Below the pieces are notes generated by a model. That model saw only the letters and a list, made by a program, of their open reading frames with translations. It was not told where the DNA came from and searched no databases. The position numbers were made by a program, and so were the translations under genes. From assembly GCA_945862045.1 (NCBI GenBank), contig CAMAWR010000014.1:1-50172 (forward strand): 50,172 nt of DNA. The letters run 5' to 3'. Every line of letters begins with the position of its first letter. Position 1 is the first letter of the stretch. This DNA comes from Bifidobacterium breve. Its GTDB lineage: Bacteria; Actinomycetota; Acidimicrobiia; Acidimicrobiales; Ilumatobacteraceae. Positions 1 through 8,257 of the stretch are shown piece after piece.

Positions 1-192
1 GACCAAATGACGCGAGACGGTGACACCCCGGGGTAGGTGAGCAGACACATCGATGGCGAGGTGCGCCTGGGTCACGATTGCGATTCGCCGCACGTCGCCC
101 GGTACGAGCGAGCCCAACTCGTCGATGGCACCCCGCCCGACGACGACGTCGTACGAGCGTTCACCAAGCGCGACCCGCACGCGGCGCATCAT
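1..192 (-). CDS. aroB: 3-dehydroquinate synthase, N-terminal part (cut by window edge)
   Basis: Only the first 64 residues are visible; the frame is open to the left edge. AroB converts DAHP to 3-dehydroquinate, the second step of the shikimate pathway, in the cytoplasm using NAD+ and a divalent metal. The visible part (VALGERSYDVVVGRGAIDEL, then a strand ending IAIVTQ) has the usual N-terminal pattern of the family. The start is the ATG at 192, which overlaps the TGA of aroK as ATGA, so translation is probably coupled. The second codon is also ATG. Its place after aroC and aroK supports the call. Confidence 0.88.
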   Translation of the reverse strand, partial: MMRRVRVALGERSYDVVVGRGAIDELGSLVPGDVRRIAIVTQAHLAIDVSAHLPRGVTVSRHLV

Positions 193-713
193 GATGCATG
201 CTCCGGTGCAGCGGCAGCAACGACTGAACGCACGACGTCATCAATCGTCTTGCCAACGGTGTCGATGCGCATGTCGGCCACGCTTGCATAAAGACTGCGG
301 CGCTCGTCGCTGAGGGTGGTGATGCGGCTCGTCGTGTCACCATCGATCAACGGACGGTGCACGTCACGACTGGCGCGCTCCGCCAACGTCGGAACATCGG
401 CATCGAGCCACACCACGACATCGGCATGCTGATGCATCGCCTGCCGATTGGTATCGCTCAGCACCGTGCCACCGGCAGCGGCGACCACCACATCATCACG
501 AGCCGATAGTGCTTCTGCTAATGCGCGGGCCTCGAGCAAGCGGAACGCTGGTTCACCCTGCTCGGCAAAAATTGTGCGCACTGTTTGTCCGGCGGTGGCC
601 ACGACGAGGTCATCGGTGTCGACGAAACGCGCACCCAAGCGGGCCGCCACGATCTTGCCGACAGAAGTTTTGCCGGAGCCCATCATCCCAACGAGCACGA
701 CGACGCGCGGCAT
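189..713 (-). CDS. aroK: Shikimate kinase
   Basis: This 174-residue protein phosphorylates shikimate to shikimate 3-phosphate with ATP. The N-terminus carries a P-loop, GMMGSGKT at residues 9-16, followed by the shikimate-binding DTDD at 32-35. A GGTVL segment and a lid-like RPL stretch come later, in the order typical of AroK. The length fits the family. The gene sits between aroC (5 bp upstream) and aroB (4-nt ATGA overlap), so aroE-aroC-aroK-aroB form one shikimate cluster. I see no clear promoter of its own. Confidence 0.95.
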   Translation of the reverse strand: MPRVVVLVGMMGSGKTSVGKIVAARLGARFVDTDDLVVATAGQTVRTIFAEQGEPAFRLLEARALAEALSARDDVVVAAAGGTVLSDTNRQAMHQHADVVVWLDADVPTLAERASRDVHRPLIDGDTTSRITTLSDERRSLYASVADMRIDTVGKTIDDVVRSVVAAAAPEHAS

Positions 714-718
714 GCTCG

Positions 719-1882
719 TCAGCGCAGCGACTCGGCGAAGGCTCGGGCATTGCGCACGAACTCTGCAACCGAGTCACCACCGAACTTGCGTTGCGCCTCG
801 CCAGCCAGCACGAGCGCCACCATGGTTTCGGCGACGACACCCATGGCAGGCACCGCGGTCACGTCGGTGCGCTCCTTGAAGCTCACTGTTTCTTGCTTGG
901 ACACCACATCCACCGTCTTCAGTGTCGGGCGGTTCAACGTCGACAATGGCTTCATCGCGGCGCGCACCACGAGCAGTTCGCCGGTGGTCATACCACCTTC
1001 GGTGCCACCGGCTTTCGTCGTCTCGCGACGGTATGAATTGCTTGCTTCGTTCCACGAGATTGCATCATGCGCTTCGCTGCCGCGTCGTTGCGCCCCGGCA
1101 AAACCGTCACCAATCTCGACACCCTTCACGGCCTGGATGCTCATGACCGATTGGGCGAGCATGCCGTCGAGTTTGCGATCCCAATGCACGTGGCTACCCA
1201 ACCCCACCGGCAAACCGTACGTCAACACCTCGACGACGCCACCGAGGCTGTCACCATCCTTGGCAGCGGCTTCGATCTCGGTGATCATCTTTTCTTCGGC
1301 CAGCTTGTCGAAACAACGCACGGGCGATTCATCGACGCGTGCTGCGTCACCGGGCAGTGGTCGCTGAGAGGCATCGCTGGAGACTGCCCCGAGCGACACC
1401 ACGTGGGAAACGATCTCGACACCAATCTGCCTGAGCAGCAATTTTGCCAGTGCACCGGCCACGACCCGTGCACTCGTCTCACGCGCACTCGCCCGCTCGA
1501 GCACGTCGCGGGCGTCGTCGAAGTCGTACTTCTGCATGCCGGCCAAATCGGCGTGACCCGGACGCGGCGTCGTCAATGGTTTCTTCGTCGCACCCGGGTG
1601 CGGCGACATCTCTTCGTGCCACACGTCGCTGCGCGTCCATTCGGTGTTCTTGATCAGCACCGCCACCGGGGAGCCGAGGGTTCGACCATGGCGGATACCC
1701 CCGATGAGTTCGATCTCGTCCTGTTCGAATTTTTGTCGCGGACCCCGACCAAAACCGAGGCGGCGGCGGGCCAGCTCGTCGGCGATATCGGCAACGACGA
1801 CAGGCAGGTTGGAAGGAAGCCCTTCGATGATGACGACCAACGCTTGCCCATGACTCTCACCGGCGGTCAAGTAACGCAACAT
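719..1882 (-). CDS. aroC: Chorismate synthase
   Basis: The 387-residue enzyme makes chorismate from EPSP using reduced FMN. The N-terminus MLRYLTAGESHGQAL contains the chorismate synthase signature, and the basic RRRLGFGRGPRQKFEQDE block of the FMN/EPSP site follows. The open frame extends 56 codons further upstream, but that extension overlaps aroE and has no family similarity, so ATG 1882 is the start. A TAGAAT hexamer (1891-1896), whose TAG is the stop codon of aroE, lies 8 nt before the start. The gene may therefore have its own near-leaderless promoter. Confidence 0.96.
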   Translation of the reverse strand: MLRYLTAGESHGQALVVIIEGLPSNLPVVVADIADELARRRLGFGRGPRQKFEQDEIELIGGIRHGRTLGSPVAVLIKNTEWTRSDVWHEEMSPHPGATKKPLTTPRPGHADLAGMQKYDFDDARDVLERASARETSARVVAGALAKLLLRQIGVEIVSHVVSLGAVSSDASQRPLPGDAARVDESPVRCFDKLAEEKMITEIEAAAKDGDSLGGVVEVLTYGLPVGLGSHVHWDRKLDGMLAQSVMSIQAVKGVEIGDGFAGAQRRGSEAHDAISWNEASNSYRRETTKAGGTEGGMTTGELLVVRAAMKPLSTLNRPTLKTVDVVSKQETVSFKERTDVTAVPAMGVVAETMVALVLAGEAQRKFGGDSVAEFVRNARAFAESLR

Positions 1883-1890
1883 GCCTCGTA

Positions 1891-1896
1891 ATTCTA
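1891..1896 (-). promoter_or_regulatory. Candidate -10 element TAGAAT for aroC, overlapping aroE stop
   Basis: TAGAAT lies 8 nt upstream of the aroC ATG. Its first three bases are the aroE stop codon. Transcription from it would begin within one or two bases of the start codon. The hexamer and spacing are seen directly; promoter function is inferred. Confidence 0.4.
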
Positions 1897-2736
1897 CCCG
1901 TGCAACTTCGCCAGTTCTGCAAGTGCAGCACGGCGCATGAGCGCCACATCGGGTCGCCGATTGAGCCAAAGTTCTTGCTGACGCGCAGCCTGGGCACACA
2001 GCATGTCGAGGCCATCCACCACCTTGGCGCCACGCGCGCGCGCTGCGCACAACAAAGCGGTCTCGAGTGGGTGGTACACGGCGTCAAGCACGGTGTGCCG
2101 TGCCGACAGCACCTGCACGTCGAAGGGCAATGCCTCGGGGGCGATAGCCGCCATGCCGAGCGGTGTGGTGTTGATGATCGTGGCACACTCGCCCACCGCT
2201 TCCTGCTCGACGGCAATCGTCGACTTGACTCGCACCATGTTGCCGACCGCCACAGCATCGGCAAGCCGGGCAGGTGAACGATTCACCACCGACACCTGCG
2301 CACCGACTTTGACAAGGGCAGCAATCACGGCGCGGGCGGTGGCACCAGCGCCGATCACTGCAACCGATGACAGGTCGGCCCCGGCATTGGTGAGTGCGTC
2401 AACACAGCCGATGCCATCGGTGTTGTGTCCGATGAGTTTTCCTTCGCTGCGCACCACGGTGTTGACCGCCCGCACGAGAGCGGCGTCGGCACTCACACCA
2501 TCGAGCGCAGCCATCACCATTTCTTTGTGTGGCATCGTGATCGACAAACCTGCAACACCCAGGATGCGCATGGCGTCGATTGCCGCCGCGGCATGTTTGG
2601 CCTGCACTTCGAAGGCCCCGTACACCCAGTCGTCGCCGTTGGCGACGAATGCAGCGTTATGGATGACCGGTGACAGGCTGTGGCGCACCGGGTTACCGAT
2701 GACGGCGGCAATGCTCGTGTGCGCAGTGACGGTCAT
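1894..2736 (-). CDS. aroE: Shikimate dehydrogenase
   Basis: The 280-residue NADPH-dependent enzyme reduces 3-dehydroshikimate to shikimate. The shikimate-binding motif GNPVRHSLSPVIHN is near residues 14-27. The catalytic lysine segment TMPHKEM, an NTDGIG segment and the nucleotide-binding GAGATARAV follow in the usual order. ATG 2736 is chosen because the family pattern starts there and a GGAAG ribosome-binding site lies about 7 nt upstream. The frame extends 65 codons further but only as an overlap into mltG. It lies 28 bp downstream of mltG and 11 bp before aroC. Confidence 0.95.
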   Translation of the reverse strand: MTVTAHTSIAAVIGNPVRHSLSPVIHNAAFVANGDDWVYGAFEVQAKHAAAAIDAMRILGVAGLSITMPHKEMVMAALDGVSADAALVRAVNTVVRSEGKLIGHNTDGIGCVDALTNAGADLSSVAVIGAGATARAVIAALVKVGAQVSVVNRSPARLADAVAVGNMVRVKSTIAVEQEAVGECATIINTTPLGMAAIAPEALPFDVQVLSARHTVLDAVYHPLETALLCAARARGAKVVDGLDMLCAQAARQQELWLNRRPDVALMRRAALAELAKLHG

Positions 2737-2764
2737 CTTGCAACTTCCAGACGGCGGGAGATGA

Positions 2765-3772
2765 TCACGGCAGGACTCCCACTGCCTGTGCCGCCACCAC
2801 GTTTTTTTGGTGCAGACGATACGTGGTGGCGAAGGCATGTCGCCCATCGGTATCGGCCAGCACATAGAACAACAGTCGGCAGGGTTCGAGTTTTTCCTTC
2901 TTGTTGCGGGCCGTGCACCGTGGGTCGTCAACGGGCGGGTCGTCGACGGGGTTCATCGCCGCGATGAGCGATGCTTCGCCGGGACTGGCGATTGGTGTGG
3001 GTGGCAGACCTTTGTACTTGTACACGTTGTACGGGGTATCGATGGCCCGCAAATCGGCGAAGGCAACACCGGCGGGTGCGTTGTAATACAGCGCTGCGTC
3101 AATTTGCAGTTCGATGTCGAGTTCCAGTCGGTTATGGATCACCCGTGACACGAGTGCGCGCTCATCGGCCAGCTTCACTTCTTTTTCGATGAGCGAGGCG
3201 ATGATGATGATCTCGTACGGCGTTCGTCCGAGCCGCTGGGCAGCCACCTCGATGTCGTTCGCCAGCACGCGCGTGCGTAATTCTTCGATCATGCGGGCGA
3301 GCACGTCGGCCTCGGTTTCGTAGGCCGCGACGCGGTACAACGCCGGAAAAAGTAGCCCCTCGTAGGAAGTCACACTGGCGGGACGAAATGGCGCCACGAG
3401 CGAGTTGGTGGCGAGCACCGCGTCGATGTCGGCGGCGCTGAACCCTGGCACATCGCGCTCGAGGCGCGCGGCGATCTGGGCGAGGGTGAAACCCTCGGGG
3501 AACACCACTTCCACCTCGACGACTGCACTCTCTGCCGCAGTGCCTACCCCGTCGGACGTTTCGGCTTGGGTCGCCACGTTGCGCACCTGCCAACCGGCCC
3601 ACGCGATGAACACGATTGCGATACCAGCCAAGCCGATGAGCATCTCGCGGGCATACCCCCGCAGGTCGGGCAGCATCCCGTCGGTGTCGGCTGCATCATC
3701 GGGCCGCACCCGATCCCACGGGTCTTCCTGCCAAGGACGATCATCGGATGTCGGTCGGTCGCCATCGATCAT
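2765..3772 (-). CDS. mltG: Endolytic murein transglycosylase MltG (YceG family)
   Basis: The 335-residue protein is a membrane-anchored lytic transglycosylase that cleaves nascent peptidoglycan and is thought to terminate glycan strands. A short charged cytoplasmic N-terminus precedes one transmembrane helix at about residues 45-62, then a LysM-like segment and the catalytic domain. IASLIEKEV places the family's catalytic glutamate at about E196. The C-terminal blocks DTPYNVYKYKGLPPTPIASPG and SLIAAMNP are diagnostic. The start overlaps the ruvX stop as ATGA. The ruvX-mltG-aroE order is common in actinobacteria. Confidence 0.95.
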   Translation of the reverse strand: MIDGDRPTSDDRPWQEDPWDRVRPDDAADTDGMLPDLRGYAREMLIGLAGIAIVFIAWAGWQVRNVATQAETSDGVGTAAESAVVEVEVVFPEGFTLAQIAARLERDVPGFSAADIDAVLATNSLVAPFRPASVTSYEGLLFPALYRVAAYETEADVLARMIEELRTRVLANDIEVAAQRLGRTPYEIIIIASLIEKEVKLADERALVSRVIHNRLELDIELQIDAALYYNAPAGVAFADLRAIDTPYNVYKYKGLPPTPIASPGEASLIAAMNPVDDPPVDDPRCTARNKKEKLEPCRLLFYVLADTDGRHAFATTYRLHQKNVVAAQAVGVLP

Positions 3773-4209
3773 GGGGCATCCGACTGGCGCTGGTTGCGAC
3801 GGTGGTCGATGAACGACTGCAACATCACCGCAGCCGCCACTTTGTCGACGACACGTCGGCGGGCATCGGCTCGCATGTCCAATGCAATGAGCGAACGCTC
3901 GGCGGTCACGGTGGTCAACCGTTCGTCATAGAGATGAACCGGTACTGCAAGTGCCAGTCGCAGTTGCTCTGTCTCGGTGATGGCGCTCTGGGCGGCTGCC
4001 GTGACCTTGCTGCTCATGTTCAACGGCAGCCCGACGACCACCGCTTCGGCTTCATATTCGGTGAGGAGTGAGTGAATCTTGGCGTGGTCTTCGGTGCGCG
4101 ACTTGCCACGCTCCACGACCGTCAGCGGCGTGGCGACACGTTCGTCGGGGTCACACAGTGCAACCCCGATTCGTTTTGAGCCGAGATCAAGTCCGAGACA
4201 GCGCATCAC
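3769..4209 (-). CDS. ruvX: Putative pre-16S rRNA nuclease / Holliday-junction resolvase-like protein YqgF
   Basis: This 146-residue RNase-H-fold protein belongs to the YqgF/RuvX family, implicated in 16S rRNA 5' maturation. The N-terminal LGLDLGSKRIGVAL contains the first acidic active-site residue. VVVGLPLNMS and YDERLTTVTAE follow in family order, and the C-terminus VDKVAAAVMLQSFID carries the last acidic residue. The start overlaps the alaS stop by 4 nt, and its stop overlaps the mltG start, so alaS-ruvX-mltG are translationally coupled. It begins with two adjacent ATG codons (4209 and 4206). Confidence 0.93.
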   Translation of the reverse strand: MMRCLGLDLGSKRIGVALCDPDERVATPLTVVERGKSRTEDHAKIHSLLTEYEAEAVVVGLPLNMSSKVTAAAQSAITETEQLRLALAVPVHLYDERLTTVTAERSLIALDMRADARRRVVDKVAAAVMLQSFIDHRRNQRQSDAP

Positions 4210-6839
4210 TTCCCGCGCCGCGCCGCGGCGACTGCCTGCGTTGCCGTCACGAGTGCGTCATCAAGGGCAGCTGCGTTCTTGCCACCCGCCGTGGCAATGT
4301 CACCCTTGCCACCACCACCGCCACCCACTTGCTTGGCGGCATCCTTGATGAGTTCACCAGCCGTGAGACCACTGGACACCGTCACGGCCGACACCAACGC
4401 AACACCACCGGAATCAGAAACGCCACCCAGCACGACCACTTCCACACCGGGCTTCGTGCGAATGGCGATCGCCAGATCACGCAGATCAGCCGGGGTGAGC
4501 CCATCCACGCGCGCCACGACCACCCCATCGACCGCCCGGGCGGCAAAGTCACCGGCCTGCGACATGATTTGGGCGGCCCGGAGTTTTTTTATTTCGTCAG
4601 TGAGTGACTTGGCATGGTCGACGGCACGTTGCGCGGCCGCCACCACATCGTCGGGCTTGGCACCCAAAACTTCGGCGGCATCGGCCAACGTCGCGGTGAT
4701 GTCCAACAAATAGGCCACGGCGTTTTCACCGGTGACCGCTTCGACGCGACGCAGGTTGGAGCCGATCGACCCTTCGCTGACGATCTTGATCGGGCCGATG
4801 TCGCCGGTGGCCGAAACATGCGTACCACCGCACAACTCCAGCGATTGCCCCGCTTCCAGCACCCGCACGACGTCGCCGTACTTGTCGCCGAAGAATGCGA
4901 TGGCGCCCCTGTCGGTGGCCGCCTGCTTCGACATTTCGTGCGCATTCACGCGACTGTTAGCAATGACCTCGCTGTTCGCCAGGTGTTCGATGCGGCGAAT
5001 CTCGGCGGGCGTCACTGCCTCGTAATGGCTGAAGTCGAATCGCAACCGATCAGGCGCGACGAGTGACCCCGCCTGTTTGACATGTTCGCCGAGCACTGCA
5101 CGCAATGCCCAGTGCAGCACGTGGGTGGCGGTGTGATTGCGACGGGTTGCCGCACGCGCATCGGCGTCGATTGCCGCCTGCACCTTTGACCCCACGGCGA
5201 ATTCGCCACGCGTGATGCGCACCAGGTGCCGACGCAAGCCGGGTGCTGCGAATGTGGTGTCGATCACCCGGGCAACCGCAGTTTCGGCACTGATCACACC
5301 CGTGTCACCGACTTGCCCACCGCTCTCGGCGTAGAACGGCGAAACGTCGAGGAACAGTTCGTATACGGCTGAGCCATCTTCGTGGTCGAATGGCCCGAGC
5401 AGCGCAACCACCGTGGCCTGCGACGTGTCGACGTCATAGCCGACGAAGTTGGTCGCACCGTGTTGGTCAACGAGTGCTTTGTAGGTGGCCACCCGCTGCG
5501 GGTCCGCCGACTCGCTCTTGCGTGCGTTCTTGGCACGTTCACGCTGCTGGTTCATCTCATCGTGGAAGCCGGCAGTGTCGACATCGACACCGCGTTCCGA
5601 CGCGATCTCCTGGGTGAGCTCGAGTGGGAACCCATAGGTGTCGTGCAATTGGAAGGCCGCCGCACCCGAGATGGCTTTTTTCTTGGCACTGATCTCATCT
5701 TCGAGAATCGTGAGGCCGTTGCGCAGCGTGGAACGAAACTTTTCTTCTTCGCGGGTGATCACACCGAGGATGAAGTCGCTGTTGGTGGCCAATTCCGGAT
5801 AGGCACCCTGCATGATGCCGAGGGATGTTTCGACGAGCGACGGCATCACCAGTTTTTCACAACCGAGCAGATAGGCGTGGCGCACGGCGCGACGGATGAT
5901 GCGCCGCAGCACATAGCCACGACCCTCGTTCGACGGAAACACGCCGTCATTGATCATCATCATCGTTGACCGTGCATGCTCGGCCATGACGCGCAGGCTG
6001 AAACTTGGACGATGGTTGTAGTCACCGATGCGATACTCGGCCCCGCTCAGTCGGCGACCGGTGTCGATGAGTGGCGCGAGCAAATCGGTTTCCCACACCG
6101 AGTCGACGCCCTGCACCAACGTGAGGATGCGTTCAAAACCCGCACCCGTGTCGATCGACGGGCGTGGCAGTCGGGTGCGTGAACCATCCTTGGCCTGGTT
6201 GTACTGCATGAAGACGAGGTTCCAAAACTCAAGGAAGCGATCACCGGCCGGGTCGCGCAGCGGTCCACCAGCGGGGCCGAACGCACTACCACGGTCGATG
6301 TGGATCTCTGAGCATGGGCCACATGGGCCGACATCACCCATCTGCCAGAAGTTGTCCTTGTCGCCGAGTCGTTGGATCCGCGACATCGGCACGCCGACCA
6401 CTTCGTGCCAAATCTGTTCGGCCTCGTCGTCGCTTTCGTGCACGGTGATCCACAACTGGTCGCCATCAAACCCAAAAACTTCGGTGGCCAATTCCCATCC
6501 CCACGGAATCGCTTTTTCCTTGAAGTAGTCACCGAAACTGAAGTTGCCGAGCATCTCGAAGAACACGAGGTGTCGCTTCGTGCGACCCACATCGTCGAGG
6601 TCGTTGTGTTTGCCGCCAGCCCGCACGCATTTCTGCACGCTGACCGCCCGTTCATATGGCGCAGTTTCTTCACCGACGAAATACGGCTTGAACGGCACCA
6701 TGCCCGCCACCGTGAACATGATCGTCGGGTCGAACGGAATCAGACTTGCCGACGGCACCACGGAGTGGTGGCGATCGGCGAAGAATCCGACGAACGCCTT
6801 GCGCAGGTCGTCAGCCGTTCGAATGTCGGCGCGGGCCAC
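4206..6839 (-). CDS. alaS: Alanyl-tRNA synthetase
   Basis: AlaRS charges tRNA-Ala and edits Ser- and Gly-tRNA-Ala. The aminoacylation domain begins at RTADDLRKAFVGFF, followed by PSASLIP and the conserved FTVAGMVPFKPYF. The editing domain is marked by HTATHVLHWALR and the metal site CGGTH. The glycine-rich C-terminal domain ends in GGGGGGKGD and AALDDAL. I prefer the GTG at 6839 (877 residues), just after the stop of the upstream small gene. A longer frame from GTG 6896 would overlap that gene by about 50 nt and adds a low-complexity basic tail. Both starts are GTG, so the exact start is uncertain. Confidence 0.95.
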   Translation of the reverse strand: MARADIRTADDLRKAFVGFFADRHHSVVPSASLIPFDPTIMFTVAGMVPFKPYFVGEETAPYERAVSVQKCVRAGGKHNDLDDVGRTKRHLVFFEMLGNFSFGDYFKEKAIPWGWELATEVFGFDGDQLWITVHESDDEAEQIWHEVVGVPMSRIQRLGDKDNFWQMGDVGPCGPCSEIHIDRGSAFGPAGGPLRDPAGDRFLEFWNLVFMQYNQAKDGSRTRLPRPSIDTGAGFERILTLVQGVDSVWETDLLAPLIDTGRRLSGAEYRIGDYNHRPSFSLRVMAEHARSTMMMINDGVFPSNEGRGYVLRRIIRRAVRHAYLLGCEKLVMPSLVETSLGIMQGAYPELATNSDFILGVITREEEKFRSTLRNGLTILEDEISAKKKAISGAAAFQLHDTYGFPLELTQEIASERGVDVDTAGFHDEMNQQRERAKNARKSESADPQRVATYKALVDQHGATNFVGYDVDTSQATVVALLGPFDHEDGSAVYELFLDVSPFYAESGGQVGDTGVISAETAVARVIDTTFAAPGLRRHLVRITRGEFAVGSKVQAAIDADARAATRRNHTATHVLHWALRAVLGEHVKQAGSLVAPDRLRFDFSHYEAVTPAEIRRIEHLANSEVIANSRVNAHEMSKQAATDRGAIAFFGDKYGDVVRVLEAGQSLELCGGTHVSATGDIGPIKIVSEGSIGSNLRRVEAVTGENAVAYLLDITATLADAAEVLGAKPDDVVAAAQRAVDHAKSLTDEIKKLRAAQIMSQAGDFAARAVDGVVVARVDGLTPADLRDLAIAIRTKPGVEVVVLGGVSDSGGVALVSAVTVSSGLTAGELIKDAAKQVGGGGGGKGDIATAGGKNAAALDDALVTATQAVAAARRGK

Positions 6840-6843
6840 TGGG

Positions 6844-7068
6844 TTACTCGAAGAGGTCGTCGCTCGACGAGTCGCGCTTACCACCCGTCGCGCCACCTAC
6901 CGTGTCGGAAACTTTGTCCTTGATGGTGATGACGCGCTCGACGAGACCATCGATGAATTCGTCCACCGATTCCTTCGTGGCCAATTGATCGGCTTGGCGG
7001 CGCAACCAGCCGTAGCCAAAGAGCGCAGCGAGACCACCGAGAAGAAACCAGAAGAGACGACGAATCAT
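6844..7068 (-). CDS. Small membrane-anchored protein of unknown function
   Basis: I do not recognise this 74-residue protein. It starts MIRRLFWFLLGGLAALFGYGWL, a single N-terminal membrane helix with positive residues before it. A mixed-charge, probably helical segment (DEFIDGLVERVITIKDKV) and an acidic serine-rich tail follow. The start overlaps the rarA stop as ATGA and the stop is 4 nt before the preferred alaS start, so it is embedded in the rarA-alaS run. Tight packing and a coherent membrane-protein layout argue that it is real. A small membrane protein between these genes is, as far as I recall, common in actinobacteria. Confidence 0.75.
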   Translation of the reverse strand: MIRRLFWFLLGGLAALFGYGWLRRQADQLATKESVDEFIDGLVERVITIKDKVSDTVGGATGGKRDSSSDDLFE

Positions 7069-8228
7069 GACTGTGGTTTATCGTATCGGCGCGGGGGTAT
7101 CACCAAGTCGTGCGGTGAGTTGCCATCGCGCAAATGTTCGGGCACTTCGATTGATGCTCCACCCAAGAGCGCTGCTTGCGCGGCACTGATGGCATCCACG
7201 ACGGCGCGACTTTTTGGTGCGGCGGCCAGATGCATCACGGCGTGCGCCAAGTTGTACCGCGCCTCGGGCAGGCCCACGTGCTCGACGGCACCGGCGGCTG
7301 CCACTGCCGTCGTGAGTGAACTGGCATCGCCAAGACCGATGTCCTCGCTGGCAAACACGATTAGTCGCCGGGCGATGAAACGCGGATCATCGCCGGCTTC
7401 GATCATGCGCGCGAGCCAGAACAGCGCCGACTTTTCATCCGAAGCCCGCATGCTTTTGATGAGTGCCGAGACGACGTCATAGTGGTCGTCGCGCCCGTAG
7501 CGCAGCGCACTCGTCGACAACGCCGCCTCGGCATGCGACAACGAAACACGTTTATCTTTTGCCAACGCGATGGCAACCTCCAATGAGGTGAGCGCCTGGC
7601 GGCCATCCCCCCCGCATCGTTGCACGATCAGCTCGCACGCGTCATCGTCGAGCACCGCTGCCTCTGCTTGTGCCCCACGCTGCAACAATGTGGTGATGTC
7701 ACCCTCGGTGAGTGCCTCGAGACGCAACAATGTGGAGCGGCTGCGCAGCGGTGCGTTGACCTGAAAGAACGGGTTCTCGGTCGTCGCGCCGATCAGCGTG
7801 ATGAGCCCGGCCTCGACTGCCGGCAGCAGCGAATCTTGTTGGGTGGCGTTGAACCGATGAATCTCGTCGACGAATACGATCGTGCGCCGATTGTTCTGCC
7901 CGAGTCGGTCTCGTGCCGCGTCGATGACTTCGCGCACATCCTTGACCCCCGACGTCACCGCCGAGAGTCGCACGAACTCACGCCGCGTGACCGTGGCGAT
8001 CACTTCGGCGATGGTCGTCTTACCCGTCCCGGGCGGGCCCCACAGGATGATCGAACTCAGGCGATCGGATTCGATGAGCCGACGCAGTGGACCGTGCTCA
8101 CCGAGCAGATGATCCTGACCGACGATGTCGTTGAGCGTGCGGGGGCGCAGACGTGCGGCCAGTGGTGCCTGATCACGCAGCACTTGGAGTGCGGCGTGCG
8201 TGAACAAATCACCCGACGTGTCGGTCAT
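7065..8228 (-). CDS. rarA: Replication-associated recombination protein A (MgsA/RarA AAA+ ATPase)
   Basis: The 387-residue AAA+ ATPase acts at stalled replication forks, related to the clamp loader and to RuvB. RLRPRTLNDIVGQDHLL opens the protein, Walker A GPPGTGKT follows near residue 65, and Walker B is VFVDEIHR. IGATTENPFF is the sensor-1 segment typical of RarA. The C-terminal RYGRDDHYD...KSMRASD and YNLAHAVMHLAAAPKS segments are RarA-specific. It is somewhat shorter than many homologues. It lies 29 bp downstream of aspS and overlaps the next gene by 4 nt. Confidence 0.95.
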   Translation of the reverse strand: MTDTSGDLFTHAALQVLRDQAPLAARLRPRTLNDIVGQDHLLGEHGPLRRLIESDRLSSIILWGPPGTGKTTIAEVIATVTRREFVRLSAVTSGVKDVREVIDAARDRLGQNNRRTIVFVDEIHRFNATQQDSLLPAVEAGLITLIGATTENPFFQVNAPLRSRSTLLRLEALTEGDITTLLQRGAQAEAAVLDDDACELIVQRCGGDGRQALTSLEVAIALAKDKRVSLSHAEAALSTSALRYGRDDHYDVVSALIKSMRASDEKSALFWLARMIEAGDDPRFIARRLIVFASEDIGLGDASSLTTAVAAAGAVEHVGLPEARYNLAHAVMHLAAAPKSRAVVDAISAAQAALLGGASIEVPEHLRDGNSPHDLVIPPRRYDKPQS

Positions 8229-8257
8229 GGTGCGCCATGCACTGCCAATGCCCCCGC

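Noticed and set aside
1883-2050. A 56-codon N-terminal extension of chorismate synthase
   Set aside because: It overlaps aroE in another frame and is rich in Cys and Arg with no similarity to AroC. The same reasoning removed the long upstream extensions of secF, queA, tgt and aroE.
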